DNA of 43,191 nucleotides from Caballeronia jiangsuensis (GCA_000648925.1 JFHF01000060.1:1-43191), one strand, 5' to 3'; shown: positions 26,761-34,689, counted from the first letter of the stretch. Notes: generated by a model not told the origin, from the sequence alone. Translations and numbers: made by a program.

Positions 26761-26883
26761 ATGAAGGGACACACGACCCGTCGAATCATCGGGAAGCGCT
26801 CATCAGGCTGTCGCTTGCGCAAAGACCTCCAGACCATCAAGCAGTCGGCTCGCATCGATCCGCATCTTCTTCATACGCCGTGA
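26761..26883 (+). CDS. Possible small upstream ORF overlapping glycosyltransferase copy 2
   Basis: 40 codons, starting ATG at 26761 with GGAG at 26748-26751 (9-base spacing). Its TGA (26881-26883) overlaps the GTG start of the glycosyltransferase (26880) as GTGA. The product is strongly basic (MKGHTTRRIIGKR…, ending HLLHTP) and has no recognisable domain. Copy 2 itself has no Shine-Dalgarno sequence before its GTG, so this ORF could deliver ribosomes to it by translational coupling. It may equally be a chance frame. Confidence 0.35.
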   Translation: MKGHTTRRIIGKRSSGCRLRKDLQTIKQSARIDPHLLHTP

Positions 26884-28118
26884 AAGTACTGATCGCGAAC
26901 ACGTTATATTTTCCAGACGAGGTCGGCGGCGCCGAAGTTGCGACGCGACTCCTTGCCGAAGGACTGGTCAAGGCCGGTGTGGAGGTGTGCATAGTCTGCG
27001 CCACCGGCGTCGGCGAAGACCGTAGCGAGGAAGTCAACGGCGCAAAGGTCTATCGTCTTCGATCGAGCAATCTCTACTGGCCGCATGCTCCCGGCGAGCA
27101 TTCTCGCGTCGCCAAACTGATATGGCACGCCATCGACGTGCGCAACACGGCCATGTCACGAAAGCTCGCCGACATCATCAGGCGCGAGAAGCCGGACATC
27201 GTGAATACGGCCAATCTCTCCTGTCTTTCCGTCGATGCATGGCGCGTCGCGAGCAACGCAGGCGTGCCGATCGTGCACACCATCCACGACTATTATCTGC
27301 TGTGCCCCACGGCGACCATGCTGACGGGCGGAAAGCCTTGCCCGAGTCAATGCGGCGTGTGCTCGTTGTACGCAAAGCCGAAGCAGCTCGCGTCCGCGCA
27401 GGTCAACGCGGCGATCGGCGTGAGCGGCTTCGTATTGCAGAAGCATATCGAGAGCGGGTTTTTCTCGCGTGCCGCCAAGACCACCATCATCAACAATTGC
27501 TATACGCCGACCCTGGATTCGGCAGCGAAGCAGTATTCGAAGCGAGTCGAAAACGCGCCATTGAAACTCGGGATGCTCGGGCGCGTATTGCCCGAAAAAG
27601 GTCTCGAACTCCTGCTCGAACAACTGCTCGCGGACCAGACGCTCAATTGGACGCTCGCCGTTGGCGGTACTGGCGATGCGGATTACGTCGAAAGCCTCAA
27701 GACGAAGTACGCAGACCCGCGTGTCACTTTCCTCGGCCGGGTGGATCCCTCCGATTTCCTGAGCGGTATCGATATTCTCGTGGTGCCGTCCGTGTGGAAC
27801 GAACCGTTCGGGCTCGTGGTTCTCGAAGCGTACTCACACGGCGTGCCCGTCGTGGGGTCGAACCTGGGTGGCATCCCCGAGATCATCGAGCCGCAATCGA
27901 ATCTCCTGTTCGACGTCGCTCGCCCCGAGACGATGATCGGCAAGATTCACGAAGCGAGCGCCTTGCTCGACGATCCATCGGCGCATGATCGGCTGCGCCA
28001 GCATGCCAGGAAGTTCAGCCACGACGCGATGATCAACGCGTACGTCGAATTGTACGAAGAGATGGTTTGCGTCGAAGAGCGAAAGCCGTCGATGGCGACG
28101 GGACGTGAAGCGAACTGA
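26880..28118 (+). CDS. GT4-family glycosyltransferase (copy 2)
   Basis: 412 residues, a close paralogue of the gene at 25261 along its whole length; I estimate by eye roughly two-thirds identity. It keeps 'VKVLIANTLYFPDE', the Cys cluster (C-P-T…C-P-S-Q-C-G-V-C), 'GMLGRVLPEKGLELLL' and the E-P-F-G-L-V-V-L-E donor-site signature. Where copy 1 has 'HTARDYYLMC', this one has 'HTIHDYYLLC', the more usual form. GTG 26880 is chosen by homology with copy 1; there is no good ribosome site in front of it, but a small ORF ends on it. The pair probably adds related sugars one after another in the same glycan, or arose by a recent duplication with shifted specificity. Confidence 0.87.
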   Translation: MKVLIANTLYFPDEVGGAEVATRLLAEGLVKAGVEVCIVCATGVGEDRSEEVNGAKVYRLRSSNLYWPHAPGEHSRVAKLIWHAIDVRNTAMSRKLADIIRREKPDIVNTANLSCLSVDAWRVASNAGVPIVHTIHDYYLLCPTATMLTGGKPCPSQCGVCSLYAKPKQLASAQVNAAIGVSGFVLQKHIESGFFSRAAKTTIINNCYTPTLDSAAKQYSKRVENAPLKLGMLGRVLPEKGLELLLEQLLADQTLNWTLAVGGTGDADYVESLKTKYADPRVTFLGRVDPSDFLSGIDILVVPSVWNEPFGLVVLEAYSHGVPVVGSNLGGIPEIIEPQSNLLFDVARPETMIGKIHEASALLDDPSAHDRLRQHARKFSHDAMINAYVELYEEMVCVEERKPSMATGREAN

Positions 28119-28163
28119 AGTCTAGTGAGATAGAAGTCAGCGAATCGGCCTTGCGAGGTCATC

Positions 28164-28679
28164 ATGCGCAACTCCATGAACGCTGCTGTGAAGTGTGTGC
28201 TCGCCACGGTGCTGGCCGCGCTGGTCGTGGTGTTCTTGAATGCGCGTCTTCCGAATGAAGCGCACAGTGCTGTCCCTGCAAAGGTCAGCCGCACGACGAT
28301 AGCCGAAGGCGACGTCATCACGCTCGTCGTCCACTCGGCTCCGGACTGCAAATATTGCGTGCGCTGGATGGGGCCTTTCGCGGGAGAGGGACACTTCAAA
28401 TCCTGGGCGCGCACGCATCCCGGCGCACAGCTTTTCATCGTCGAGCGCGCGTCGATCGCCAGCAACGAGACGCCGGACGATTATCCTCAGCCTCTTCGCT
28501 GGCTGTCGGAGCAGAATCGAAAGGAGCAGCGCCTGCATCCGGGCACGCCGATGTTCGAGGTCTTCGTCGCGCAAAATCTGATCGTCCGCTCCTATGGCCT
28601 GGATTCGTGGGACGACGAGGTGTTTCCCGCGATCAAGGATCTCGATGCCCGGCGGTCGCATCTCGGCGCGAGTCGCTGA
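28164..28679 (+). CDS. Membrane-anchored thioredoxin-like protein (CxxC)
   Basis: 171 residues. An N-terminal hydrophobic segment (about 9-26) acts as signal or anchor, after which 'VITLVVHSAPDCKYCVRWMG' presents Cys62-Lys-Tyr-Cys65 in the position of a thioredoxin-fold active site, and 'GTPMFEVFVAQN' supplies the cis-proline region (TP). This suggests a periplasmic thiol-disulfide protein. I cannot place it in a named family. ATG 28164 has GAGGT just upstream. It follows glycosyltransferase copy 2 by 45 bp on the same strand, and its last 47 bp overlap the end of the MmyB-type regulator on the other strand. Confidence 0.7.
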   Translation: MRNSMNAAVKCVLATVLAALVVVFLNARLPNEAHSAVPAKVSRTTIAEGDVITLVVHSAPDCKYCVRWMGPFAGEGHFKSWARTHPGAQLFIVERASIASNETPDDYPQPLRWLSEQNRKEQRLHPGTPMFEVFVAQNLIVRSYGLDSWDDEVFPAIKDLDARRSHLGASR

Positions 28680-29520
28680 TTCTTTTCGAATGCGCGTCGA
28701 GCAATTGCAGATGGCGTGCTTCGGTTTCGTCATCGGCGGGAAACATGCATTCCAGACGCAACTCCTGGGTCGCGACGTTCTGCGGTGCGCCCACGGTCGT
28801 GACCATCGAGAAATAACGAAGCACCGCGCCCTCGCTGACGAAGCCGATCGGAATGACCGGCAACGTGGGCGCGGGGGATCGCCCATGATGGGTGTTCCAG
28901 TCACGCGGCACATCCGGATAGGCGAGCAGTTCGTCGAGCAGACGCCGGGTGCCGTCGTCGACCATATGGCCGACCGATTCCCGATACACCCGTTGCAGCA
29001 GGCTTCGCGAGACGGTTTCCCAATCGTCCACGAAGGGGCGCATCCCCTGCGGATCGAAGATCAGATGCAGCATGTTGCGCGGGCCTTCACGCGAAGCCAT
29101 GTCGATGAAACAGCCGAAGAAGCGCGGCGCCGCGTCGTTGGTCATGAGGACGTTCCAGTGGCGATCCATCACGATCGCCGGAAACGGTTCATGCTGGCGA
29201 ACGACGCGTTCGAGCGCGCGCACGACGCCGTGCATCTCCTGCGCATTCCACGGCGCCTCCGAATACATCGGCGCATAGCCCGCGGCGAGCAACAGCGCAT
29301 TGCGCTCGCGCAGCGGCACGTCGAGCGTCTGCGCCAGCGTCAGCAACGTCTCCCGGCCCGGCACGCTGCGCCCGCTTTCGATGAAGCTGATCTGACGTTG
29401 CGAGACGCCGGCCTCCAGCGACAGACCGAGCTGGCTCATGCCCCGCACATCGCGCCAGTAGCGCAGCAAGTCACCGAGTTCGCCCGGCGGAGCATTCGGA
29501 TCGGGACGCATGGCGTTCAT
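28633..29520 (-). CDS. XRE-type regulator with MmyB-like ligand domain
   Basis: 295 residues. An XRE helix-turn-helix lies at about 17-72 ('DLLRYWRDVRGMSQLGLSLEAGVSQRQISFIESGRS'); the rest ('FPAIVMDRHWNVLMTNDAAPRFFG', 'RNMLHLIFDPQGMRPFVDDWE') is an MmyB-like PAS-fold domain, which binds fatty-acid-like ligands in characterised members. It is a cytoplasmic regulator. Start ATG 29520 follows GGAGA. It lies 32 bp downstream of the CMD-like gene on the same strand and is probably co-transcribed with it. Its 3' end overlaps the thioredoxin-like gene by 47 bp, tail to tail. Target genes are unknown; its own operon is the first guess. Confidence 0.88.
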   Translation of the reverse strand: MNAMRPDPNAPPGELGDLLRYWRDVRGMSQLGLSLEAGVSQRQISFIESGRSVPGRETLLTLAQTLDVPLRERNALLLAAGYAPMYSEAPWNAQEMHGVVRALERVVRQHEPFPAIVMDRHWNVLMTNDAAPRFFGCFIDMASREGPRNMLHLIFDPQGMRPFVDDWETVSRSLLQRVYRESVGHMVDDGTRRLLDELLAYPDVPRDWNTHHGRSPAPTLPVIPIGFVSEGAVLRYFSMVTTVGAPQNVATQELRLECMFPADDETEARHLQLLDAHSKRISDSRRDATAGHRDP

Positions 29521-29552
29521 CGGATCTCCGGTATCGGATTGTGAAGGGAAAC

Positions 29553-30110
29553 TCAGGCTATCGGCGCATGCCAGGCGAACGCCTCGAACTGCGTTTCGAG
29601 CGGCGGCCGCGTCACGCTGCTGGTGTAGTTTGTGATCGTCGATGCCGCCACCACCGCAATCACTTCCAGTATCTGCGTGGTGTCGAAACCGGCTTCGAGA
29701 AGACGTCGCTGGTCCGACTCGTCGAGACGGCCGCGCTTGCCGATCAACGCACGCGCCAACGCCGACAGCGCGGCCAACTTGGCATCGCCGGGCAAGACGC
29801 CTCGACGGATCGCATCGACGTCCTCGCGATCCACGCCCTCCTTCAACGCGAGCGCTGTATGAAACGCGACCGGCCATTCGCTCGCGTTCGCGACCGCGTT
29901 CGTCAACAGCAAGGTTTGAATCTGTGGCTCGGTCAGACTACTCGCATGCACGCGCTGGAACACGCCGATGAAAGCGTCGATCAGCACCGGCGATGCGGCC
30001 ATCGTGCCCGCGACGTTGGGGATCAGGCCGAACGTCTGCTGCAATTGCTGGAGCACGGGACGCGATTGCGCGGGCGCGGATTCGATCGTGTGAACGGGAT
30101 AGTCGAGCAT
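29553..30110 (-). CDS. Carboxymuconolactone decarboxylase/AhpD-like protein without redox cysteines
   Basis: 185 residues, all-helical CMD/AhpD family by its pattern ('QQTFGLIPNVAGTMAASP', 'LTEPQIQTLLLTNAVAN…', 'ILEVIAVVAASTITNYT'). The AhpD-type members carry C-x-x-C-x3-H at the position that here reads Ser77-Glu-Trp-Pro80-x3-His84, so both redox cysteines are gone while the His remains. It therefore cannot act as a thiol peroxidase partner by the usual mechanism. Start ATG 30110 has AGGGAG just upstream. It is the first gene of a pair with the MmyB-type regulator. Function unknown; a lyase or decarboxylase role or a ligand-binding role is possible. Confidence 0.85.
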   Translation of the reverse strand: MLDYPVHTIESAPAQSRPVLQQLQQTFGLIPNVAGTMAASPVLIDAFIGVFQRVHASSLTEPQIQTLLLTNAVANASEWPVAFHTALALKEGVDREDVDAIRRGVLPGDAKLAALSALARALIGKRGRLDESDQRRLLEAGFDTTQILEVIAVVAASTITNYTSSVTRPPLETQFEAFAWHAPIA

Positions 30111-30189
30111 GGTAACTCCCTGGCAGTAAGGCGCAACCGGAATGGAAGCGCGACAGCCCTAGAGTAGGAGCGCTCGTGCGATGCGCCAA

Positions 30190-31497
30190 TTACATCGCAT
30201 GTAATCGCTTCGCGACCGCGCTGTAGAACACCGAGGCTTCGAGGGGCAACGTATCGAACGCGGGCTCTGCCTCGGACCACGTCGACCATTGCACGATGAC
30301 GAGATGTTCCGGGCGGTTCACCATGATCACCTGTCCGAAAATGCCCAGCGCCCAGAGCGAATGCCGGAGCGAATCGGCGGGCGCGGGACTCACGTTCTTC
30401 GTGCCGGCCGGCTCGGCGTTGTTCCACCACTGGTAGCCATAAAGGCCGTCCGGATGCCCCGCCGAAACAGAACCTTTGGCGTGTGTCCAGTTCGAGGCTT
30501 CGTCGATCCAGCCGTCCGGAAGCGTCTTCGTGCCATCGGGCAGCCGGCCGCCGCCGAGTACGAATTCGCCGAACCGGCCATAGTCGTCGAGCGTCGCGTT
30601 GAAGCCGTGTGCGCCGACATCGTGCTGTCCCGGCGTGTAGGCATGCCAGACGCCGTCGCTCGCCATGCCGTAGGGCTTCCATATCGTTTGCTGAAGATAC
30701 GCCGCGAGCGGCATGCCCGTCGCGCGTTCGAGCACGTCGCCGAGAAGCCAGGCGCCGCCGGAGTTATACGACCACACTTCGCCGGGTTCGTGCGCGCGCT
30801 TCAGGCGCGTGACGAGCGTGCGCACGCAATCGTAAGTACCGGGCCGCGCCTCGCATTGCGTGAGCTTCGAAAAGTCGGAGTCGGGGTTCTTGTAGTCTTC
30901 GGTCCATGCCACGCCCGAGGTGTGCTGGATCAACTGCCTGATGGTCACGCCGTCCCAGGCCGTACCCTTCGTATCGGGCTCGTAGTTCGTGATGGGTTCG
31001 TCGAGCGACTTGAGCTTTCCTTCGTGCAGCGCGATGCCCACGAGCGTCGAAACCACCGACTTGCCCACCGAGCGCGATGTCCAGAGCGTGCTGTCGGTGT
31101 TTCCGCTGGCGAGATACCTGTAGGCGACCTTGCCGTCCTTAAGCACCAGCAGACCCGCGACGTTCTGATGCCGCAGATAGTCATCGAGCGTGAATCGCTT
31201 GCCATTCATCACGTAGGACACGTTCGTCAATTGCCGCGAGGCGCGTTGGAGCGGCTTCGCATCGCCGTGATGGAAGACGTCGCCGGCATAGTTGCGGTAG
31301 TCGTTGCGAAAGCCGATGACGCGCTCGGTCGGGCTCCACGTCAGCATCTGCTTCGGGTCCGGCAGCGTGACATCGAACGGCGCAGGGCAACGTGCGAGCG
31401 CGAGACCGGCGCATCCGTCGGAGCTTGCGGCATGGGCGGTGGATAAGGCCAACATTGCGAGGGCGATTCCGAGTGTGGCTTGCGGCTTGAATGTCAT
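30190..31497 (-). CDS. Secreted serine hydrolase (class C beta-lactamase family)
   Basis: 435 residues with a Sec signal peptide (cleavage after A-H-A near residue 23). The beta-lactamase/PBP4-like active site is visible: nucleophile Ser143-Val-Gly-Lys146 (SxxK) and Tyr244-Asn-Ser246 (YxN). 'LIQHTSGVAWTEDY' and 'GRFGEFVLGGG' are typical of esterase/peptidase-type members, so this is not necessarily an antibiotic-resistance enzyme. The ATG at 31497 is the only one that gives a proper signal peptide, although the frame stays open for 59 codons upstream and no Shine-Dalgarno is evident. It is divergent from the LysR gene (117-bp gap), which probably controls it. Confidence 0.88.
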   Translation of the reverse strand: MTFKPQATLGIALAMLALSTAHAASSDGCAGLALARCPAPFDVTLPDPKQMLTWSPTERVIGFRNDYRNYAGDVFHHGDAKPLQRASRQLTNVSYVMNGKRFTLDDYLRHQNVAGLLVLKDGKVAYRYLASGNTDSTLWTSRSVGKSVVSTLVGIALHEGKLKSLDEPITNYEPDTKGTAWDGVTIRQLIQHTSGVAWTEDYKNPDSDFSKLTQCEARPGTYDCVRTLVTRLKRAHEPGEVWSYNSGGAWLLGDVLERATGMPLAAYLQQTIWKPYGMASDGVWHAYTPGQHDVGAHGFNATLDDYGRFGEFVLGGGRLPDGTKTLPDGWIDEASNWTHAKGSVSAGHPDGLYGYQWWNNAEPAGTKNVSPAPADSLRHSLWALGIFGQVIMVNRPEHLVIVQWSTWSEAEPAFDTLPLEASVFYSAVAKRLHAM

Positions 31498-31500
31498 GAG

Positions 31501-31539
31501 CGGTCCGGTCGGGTTGAACAGGTTTCGAGCGACGGACCG
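31501..31539. repeat. Inverted repeat between serine hydrolase and LysR genes
   Basis: CGGTCCG (31501-31507) and CGGACCG (31533-31539) are perfect inverted copies 25 bp apart, directly before the serine hydrolase start. They could be a regulator site or form a hairpin in that gene's leader. In GC-rich DNA a 7-bp pair is weak evidence. Confidence 0.35.
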
Positions 31540-31614
31540 AGTATCGTGCGAGGCGAATGACCGGGCAAAGCCAGACCCGTGGGAAAATCCCCCGCAAAGC
31601 AAACGGGAGCCGCC

Positions 31615-32508
31615 ATGAGTGCATTGAGTTATTCGCTCGCGCAGATCGAGGCATTCGCGAGCGTCGCCGAGCACGGCACCATCACGAAGGCCGCGGAACG
31701 CCTCGCAAAAGATCGCTCGACGGTCAGCGAGTTGCTGGAGTTTCTCGAAGCGGATCTGGGCTTCGCGCTCTTCACGCGTGCGGGGCGTTCGCTCGCGCTG
31801 ACGCCCGAGGGCCGGCGTCTACAGCGTCAGGCGCGACTGCTTCTGCGTCAGGCTCAGGCGTTCGGCGCCGCCGCGCGAGACATTCCCAACGAAATCACCG
31901 ATGAGATCGGCGTCGTCTACGATCCGTTCGTTCCGCGTGCGTTCGTGTGTGCGCTCATCGACCGGCTGGCCTCGCTCGGCATTCGTACGAGCGCGTGGAG
32001 CGGGTCGCGCGAAGAAGCCGAGGCGGCGCTTACCGCGGGCACGGCGCAGCTTGCGGTCAGCCTCGCGCGGAATCAGAGCGTGCGTGCCGATCTCGAATGG
32101 CGCGCCGTGGGAGCCATAGAAATGGGCATCTATGCGAGCGCGGACTTGTTCGCCGCGGGCGATTCGCCGACTACCTTGCTGGAACTCAGCTCGAAGCCGC
32201 AAATCGTCATGCATCGAACGCTCGACGAACAGTTCGCGCGTCAGGTCCAGATTTCGGACCGGCTCACCTACGTCAACGAACTGGAGATGATGCGCCACCT
32301 GCTTCAGGGCGCCTTCGGCTGGGGCTTTCTGCCGACGCACTTCGACGCCGATAAATGGCCCGGCGTTCAGGCAATCGATACCGAAGTTGGCCGCAACGGC
32401 CTCACCCACGCCATCGTCGCCGTGTGGCGGCCGGGCGCGGGCAGCCGCACAGCGACCGGAGACGCGCTCGACGTGCTGGCCGGGCTCTGGAACGACGTCA
32501 TGTCGTGA
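31615..32508 (+). CDS. LysR-family transcriptional regulator
   Basis: 297 residues. The N-terminal winged helix-turn-helix is clear ('LAQIEAFASVAEHGTITKAAERLAKDRSTVSELLEFLEADLGFALFTR', about residues 7-55), and the rest has the periplasmic-binding-protein-like effector domain ('HLLQGAFGWGFLPTHF'). Start ATG 31615 has CGGGAG at 31604-31609; an upstream ATG at 31579 would add twelve residues without the usual pattern. It is divergent from the serine hydrolase at 30190-31497, the normal layout for a LysR regulator and its target, and ends 34 bp from the convergent second serine hydrolase. Confidence 0.92.
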   Translation: MSALSYSLAQIEAFASVAEHGTITKAAERLAKDRSTVSELLEFLEADLGFALFTRAGRSLALTPEGRRLQRQARLLLRQAQAFGAAARDIPNEITDEIGVVYDPFVPRAFVCALIDRLASLGIRTSAWSGSREEAEAALTAGTAQLAVSLARNQSVRADLEWRAVGAIEMGIYASADLFAAGDSPTTLLELSSKPQIVMHRTLDEQFARQVQISDRLTYVNELEMMRHLLQGAFGWGFLPTHFDADKWPGVQAIDTEVGRNGLTHAIVAVWRPGAGSRTATGDALDVLAGLWNDVMS

Positions 32509-32542
32509 CCGGCGGGGACCGGCAGCGTGAATTCGGACGCCT

Positions 32543-34417
32543 TTACGCCTTGTCGTAGATCGAACTGCCCAGCGTCAATGTCGTGCCGCTCGTCGAGCCG
32601 AAGCGGATTTCATAAAGATCGCGGCCGAAGTTGCCGGGCACCTTCACCGACATGCCGCCGCGATCGTCCGCGAGCGGCACGAAGAGCTGATAGCGAAGGT
32701 CTTCGTTGCCGTACAGGACATAGCCCGGCAGTTCGGGCAACGTGGTGAGGTAGGCCGGCGGATTGCCCAGGATGACGATCGGTACGGCCGTCGGCGAATC
32801 GTTCGTCAAGGTCCACTGTGTGCCCTGGCGCTGCTGCCACGCGGTGTCGAGCGGCGCCAGCGGAGCGAGTTGCTGGCCGATCGGCAACGTGAGATAGGCG
32901 TAGCCCGCGCCCGGCACGACGCGCTTCATCACATAGCGATAGCTGAACGCGTTGCCCTCGCCATCGGTTCCCGACACGACCGTGAAACGATAGGACGCGG
33001 CATCGCTGTTGCTCCACCACCATTGGTCGCTGCGGTACTGGTATGTGCCGACCTGCGTCCACGCGCGTGTGGGGCCGTTCCACTTATTCAGTTGCAGGCT
33101 GCCGTCGGGATTGGCGATCACCTGCAGCGGGGAATCGGAGTTGCCGTAGATGCCGCCGGCATTCGCAATGCCTGGCGCCGACGCGGCCGGCGGCGCCGTC
33201 GTGCTGACCTTGGCCGGCAGCGACGCGATCGTGCCGTCCTCCTTCAGCGCGGACAGGACGAGCGATTCCGCCAGCTTGCGCGCATCGTAGCCCGAGTTGC
33301 CGGTCACCATCAATGCAAGCTGCGCCTGCGGCACGACGAAAAATTCGCTCGAATAGAACGCGGTCCCGCCGTCCTTTTCCCATCCGAGGATGCCCGCGGC
33401 CTGAAGCGCGGGCTGCTGGACCGAATCCCAGCCGAGACCCCAGTGCCATTCGGGCGAGGGGTTGATCAAGAGTCCCGTCGACTGGTCCGTGCCCATTTCG
33501 GCGATGCCCGCCGCTGACACCACGCGTTGGCCCTGAAACATGCCGCCACCGATGATCATCTGCGCGAGATTCATCATGTCGCCGGGCGTCGAGCTCAGTC
33601 CGCCGGTCGCGTACGCATTGACGAACTCCTGGTACTGCGTGCCGTTCGCGAACGGATAGGAAAACGAACCGCCGTTCGGCACGGCCGTGAGATAGCTGGA
33701 GTTCGTCATCTTCAGCGGCGCGAGGATGTTCGCTTCAACGAAGCTCGCAAAGCTCTGCCCGGTCATCGCGAGGACGATCTGCTCGACCATCGTGAAGCCG
33801 TCGTTGCAATACACGGCGAGCTCGCCCGGCAGATGCTTCAGATGCGTATTCGCGAGTTCGGCTTGCGTGTCGGCCGCGTAACCGGGAACCGGCGCGAAGG
33901 TGAAGAGGTTGCGCGAATTGGTGCCCGGCAATCCCGACGAGTGCGACAACAGATGACGCGTGGTGATCTTCGCGTACTCGGGGGACAGCATGGTGAACGT
34001 CGGCAGGTATCGGACGATCGGCGTATCGAGCGTGATGAGCCCGCGATCCTGAAGAATCGCAGCCGCGAGCGCTGCAAAGAGCTTGCTGACTGAGCCGATG
34101 TTGAAGCGCGTCTGGATCGTCGCCTGGGTCTGACTCGGCACCGACGATACCCCGAACGCCTGCTGCCAGAACACGTTGCCGCCCTTGAGCATGGCGACGG
34201 AAATTGCGGCGACCGGTTGCGCCGGGTCCGCGATCATCTGCTGGATGGCCTGTTGGCCCATCGCGACGGTTTGAGGATACGGCTGCGAGTCGGAGTGATC
34301 GCTGCCGCAGCCCGGAAGGATCGTCGCCAGCATGCCGGCGCCGGCCGCGCCGAGAAATTGCCGTCGGCCCGCGCTGGGCGCACGGGAGCTGAAACTCGTA
34401 CGGTTGGATCGGGACAC
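32543..34417 (-). CDS. Tat-exported lipoprotein serine hydrolase (beta-lactamase family) with C-terminal extension
   Basis: 624 residues. A twin-arginine signal (R18-R-Q-F-L-G) ends in a lipobox L34-P-G-C37, so it is exported folded and lipid-anchored. The catalytic domain (about 45-410) has Ser109-Val-Ser-Lys112 (SxxK), Tyr203-Cys-Asn205 (YxN) and 'LLSHSSGLPG'. A Ser/Pro/Ala linker near 430 leads to a beta-rich C-terminal domain of about 190 residues that I do not recognise. Start is GTG 34417, because AAGGAG lies 7 bases before it; in-frame ATGs farther upstream (34492, 34513) would add over 25 polar residues ahead of the Tat signal. It is convergent with the LysR gene and divergent from the iron operon. 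Substrate unknown; peptidase or esterase is as likely as lactamase. Confidence 0.87.
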   Translation of the reverse strand: MSRSNRTSFSSRAPSAGRRQFLGAAGAGMLATILPGCGSDHSDSQPYPQTVAMGQQAIQQMIADPAQPVAAISVAMLKGGNVFWQQAFGVSSVPSQTQATIQTRFNIGSVSKLFAALAAAILQDRGLITLDTPIVRYLPTFTMLSPEYAKITTRHLLSHSSGLPGTNSRNLFTFAPVPGYAADTQAELANTHLKHLPGELAVYCNDGFTMVEQIVLAMTGQSFASFVEANILAPLKMTNSSYLTAVPNGGSFSYPFANGTQYQEFVNAYATGGLSSTPGDMMNLAQMIIGGGMFQGQRVVSAAGIAEMGTDQSTGLLINPSPEWHWGLGWDSVQQPALQAAGILGWEKDGGTAFYSSEFFVVPQAQLALMVTGNSGYDARKLAESLVLSALKEDGTIASLPAKVSTTAPPAASAPGIANAGGIYGNSDSPLQVIANPDGSLQLNKWNGPTRAWTQVGTYQYRSDQWWWSNSDAASYRFTVVSGTDGEGNAFSYRYVMKRVVPGAGYAYLTLPIGQQLAPLAPLDTAWQQRQGTQWTLTNDSPTAVPIVILGNPPAYLTTLPELPGYVLYGNEDLRYQLFVPLADDRGGMSVKVPGNFGRDLYEIRFGSTSGTTLTLGSSIYDKA

Positions 34418-34639
34418 GACGGCTCTCCTTGTTGTTTTTCGCAGGGGCGTGTTTTTGTGCGGCTCGGTCCTTTCGCGGTGGATTATAGGCATGAAAGTTA
34501 CGCGGTGACTCATCGCTCGATTGAAAGTCGATGCTGGTTTCGATCTCTTTTAAGAGAACGCTAACTTAGCTTCCACTTCCATTTAGCTCAACGAAACCTG
34601 TCAATTCAGCAATATGAAGATAGGTAAAAGTAACCTACC

Positions 34640-34654
34640 TGAGAATCATTCTCA
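34640..34654. promoter_or_regulatory. Fur box
   Basis: TGAGAATCATTCTCA is a perfect inverted repeat apart from the central base, and is the classical Fur core with typical flanks. It ends 6 bp before the -35 element of the promoter of the following iron genes, so iron-loaded Fur should block transcription. Gene content downstream supports it. Confidence 0.9.
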
Positions 34655-34660
34655 TTTATA

Positions 34661-34689
34661 TTGACGGGAATAAACGTCCAACGTACGAT
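34661..34689 (+). promoter_or_regulatory. Sigma-70 promoter of the iron operon
   Basis: TTGACG at 34661-34666, 17 bases, then TACGAT at 34684-34689. The -35 box has five of six consensus bases and the -10 box four of six; the spacing is ideal. The Fur box lies immediately upstream. Confidence 0.75.

Noticed and set aside
26583..26879. A 99-residue N-terminal extension of glycosyltransferase copy 2
   Set aside because: It has no counterpart in copy 1, starts at a TTG with no ribosome site, and the GT fold begins at the VKVLIANTLYF segment.
34621..34637. TAGGT/ACCTA repeat as a second regulator site before the iron operon
   Set aside because: Only five paired bases with a 7-base gap; too short to support a call beyond the Fur box next to it.
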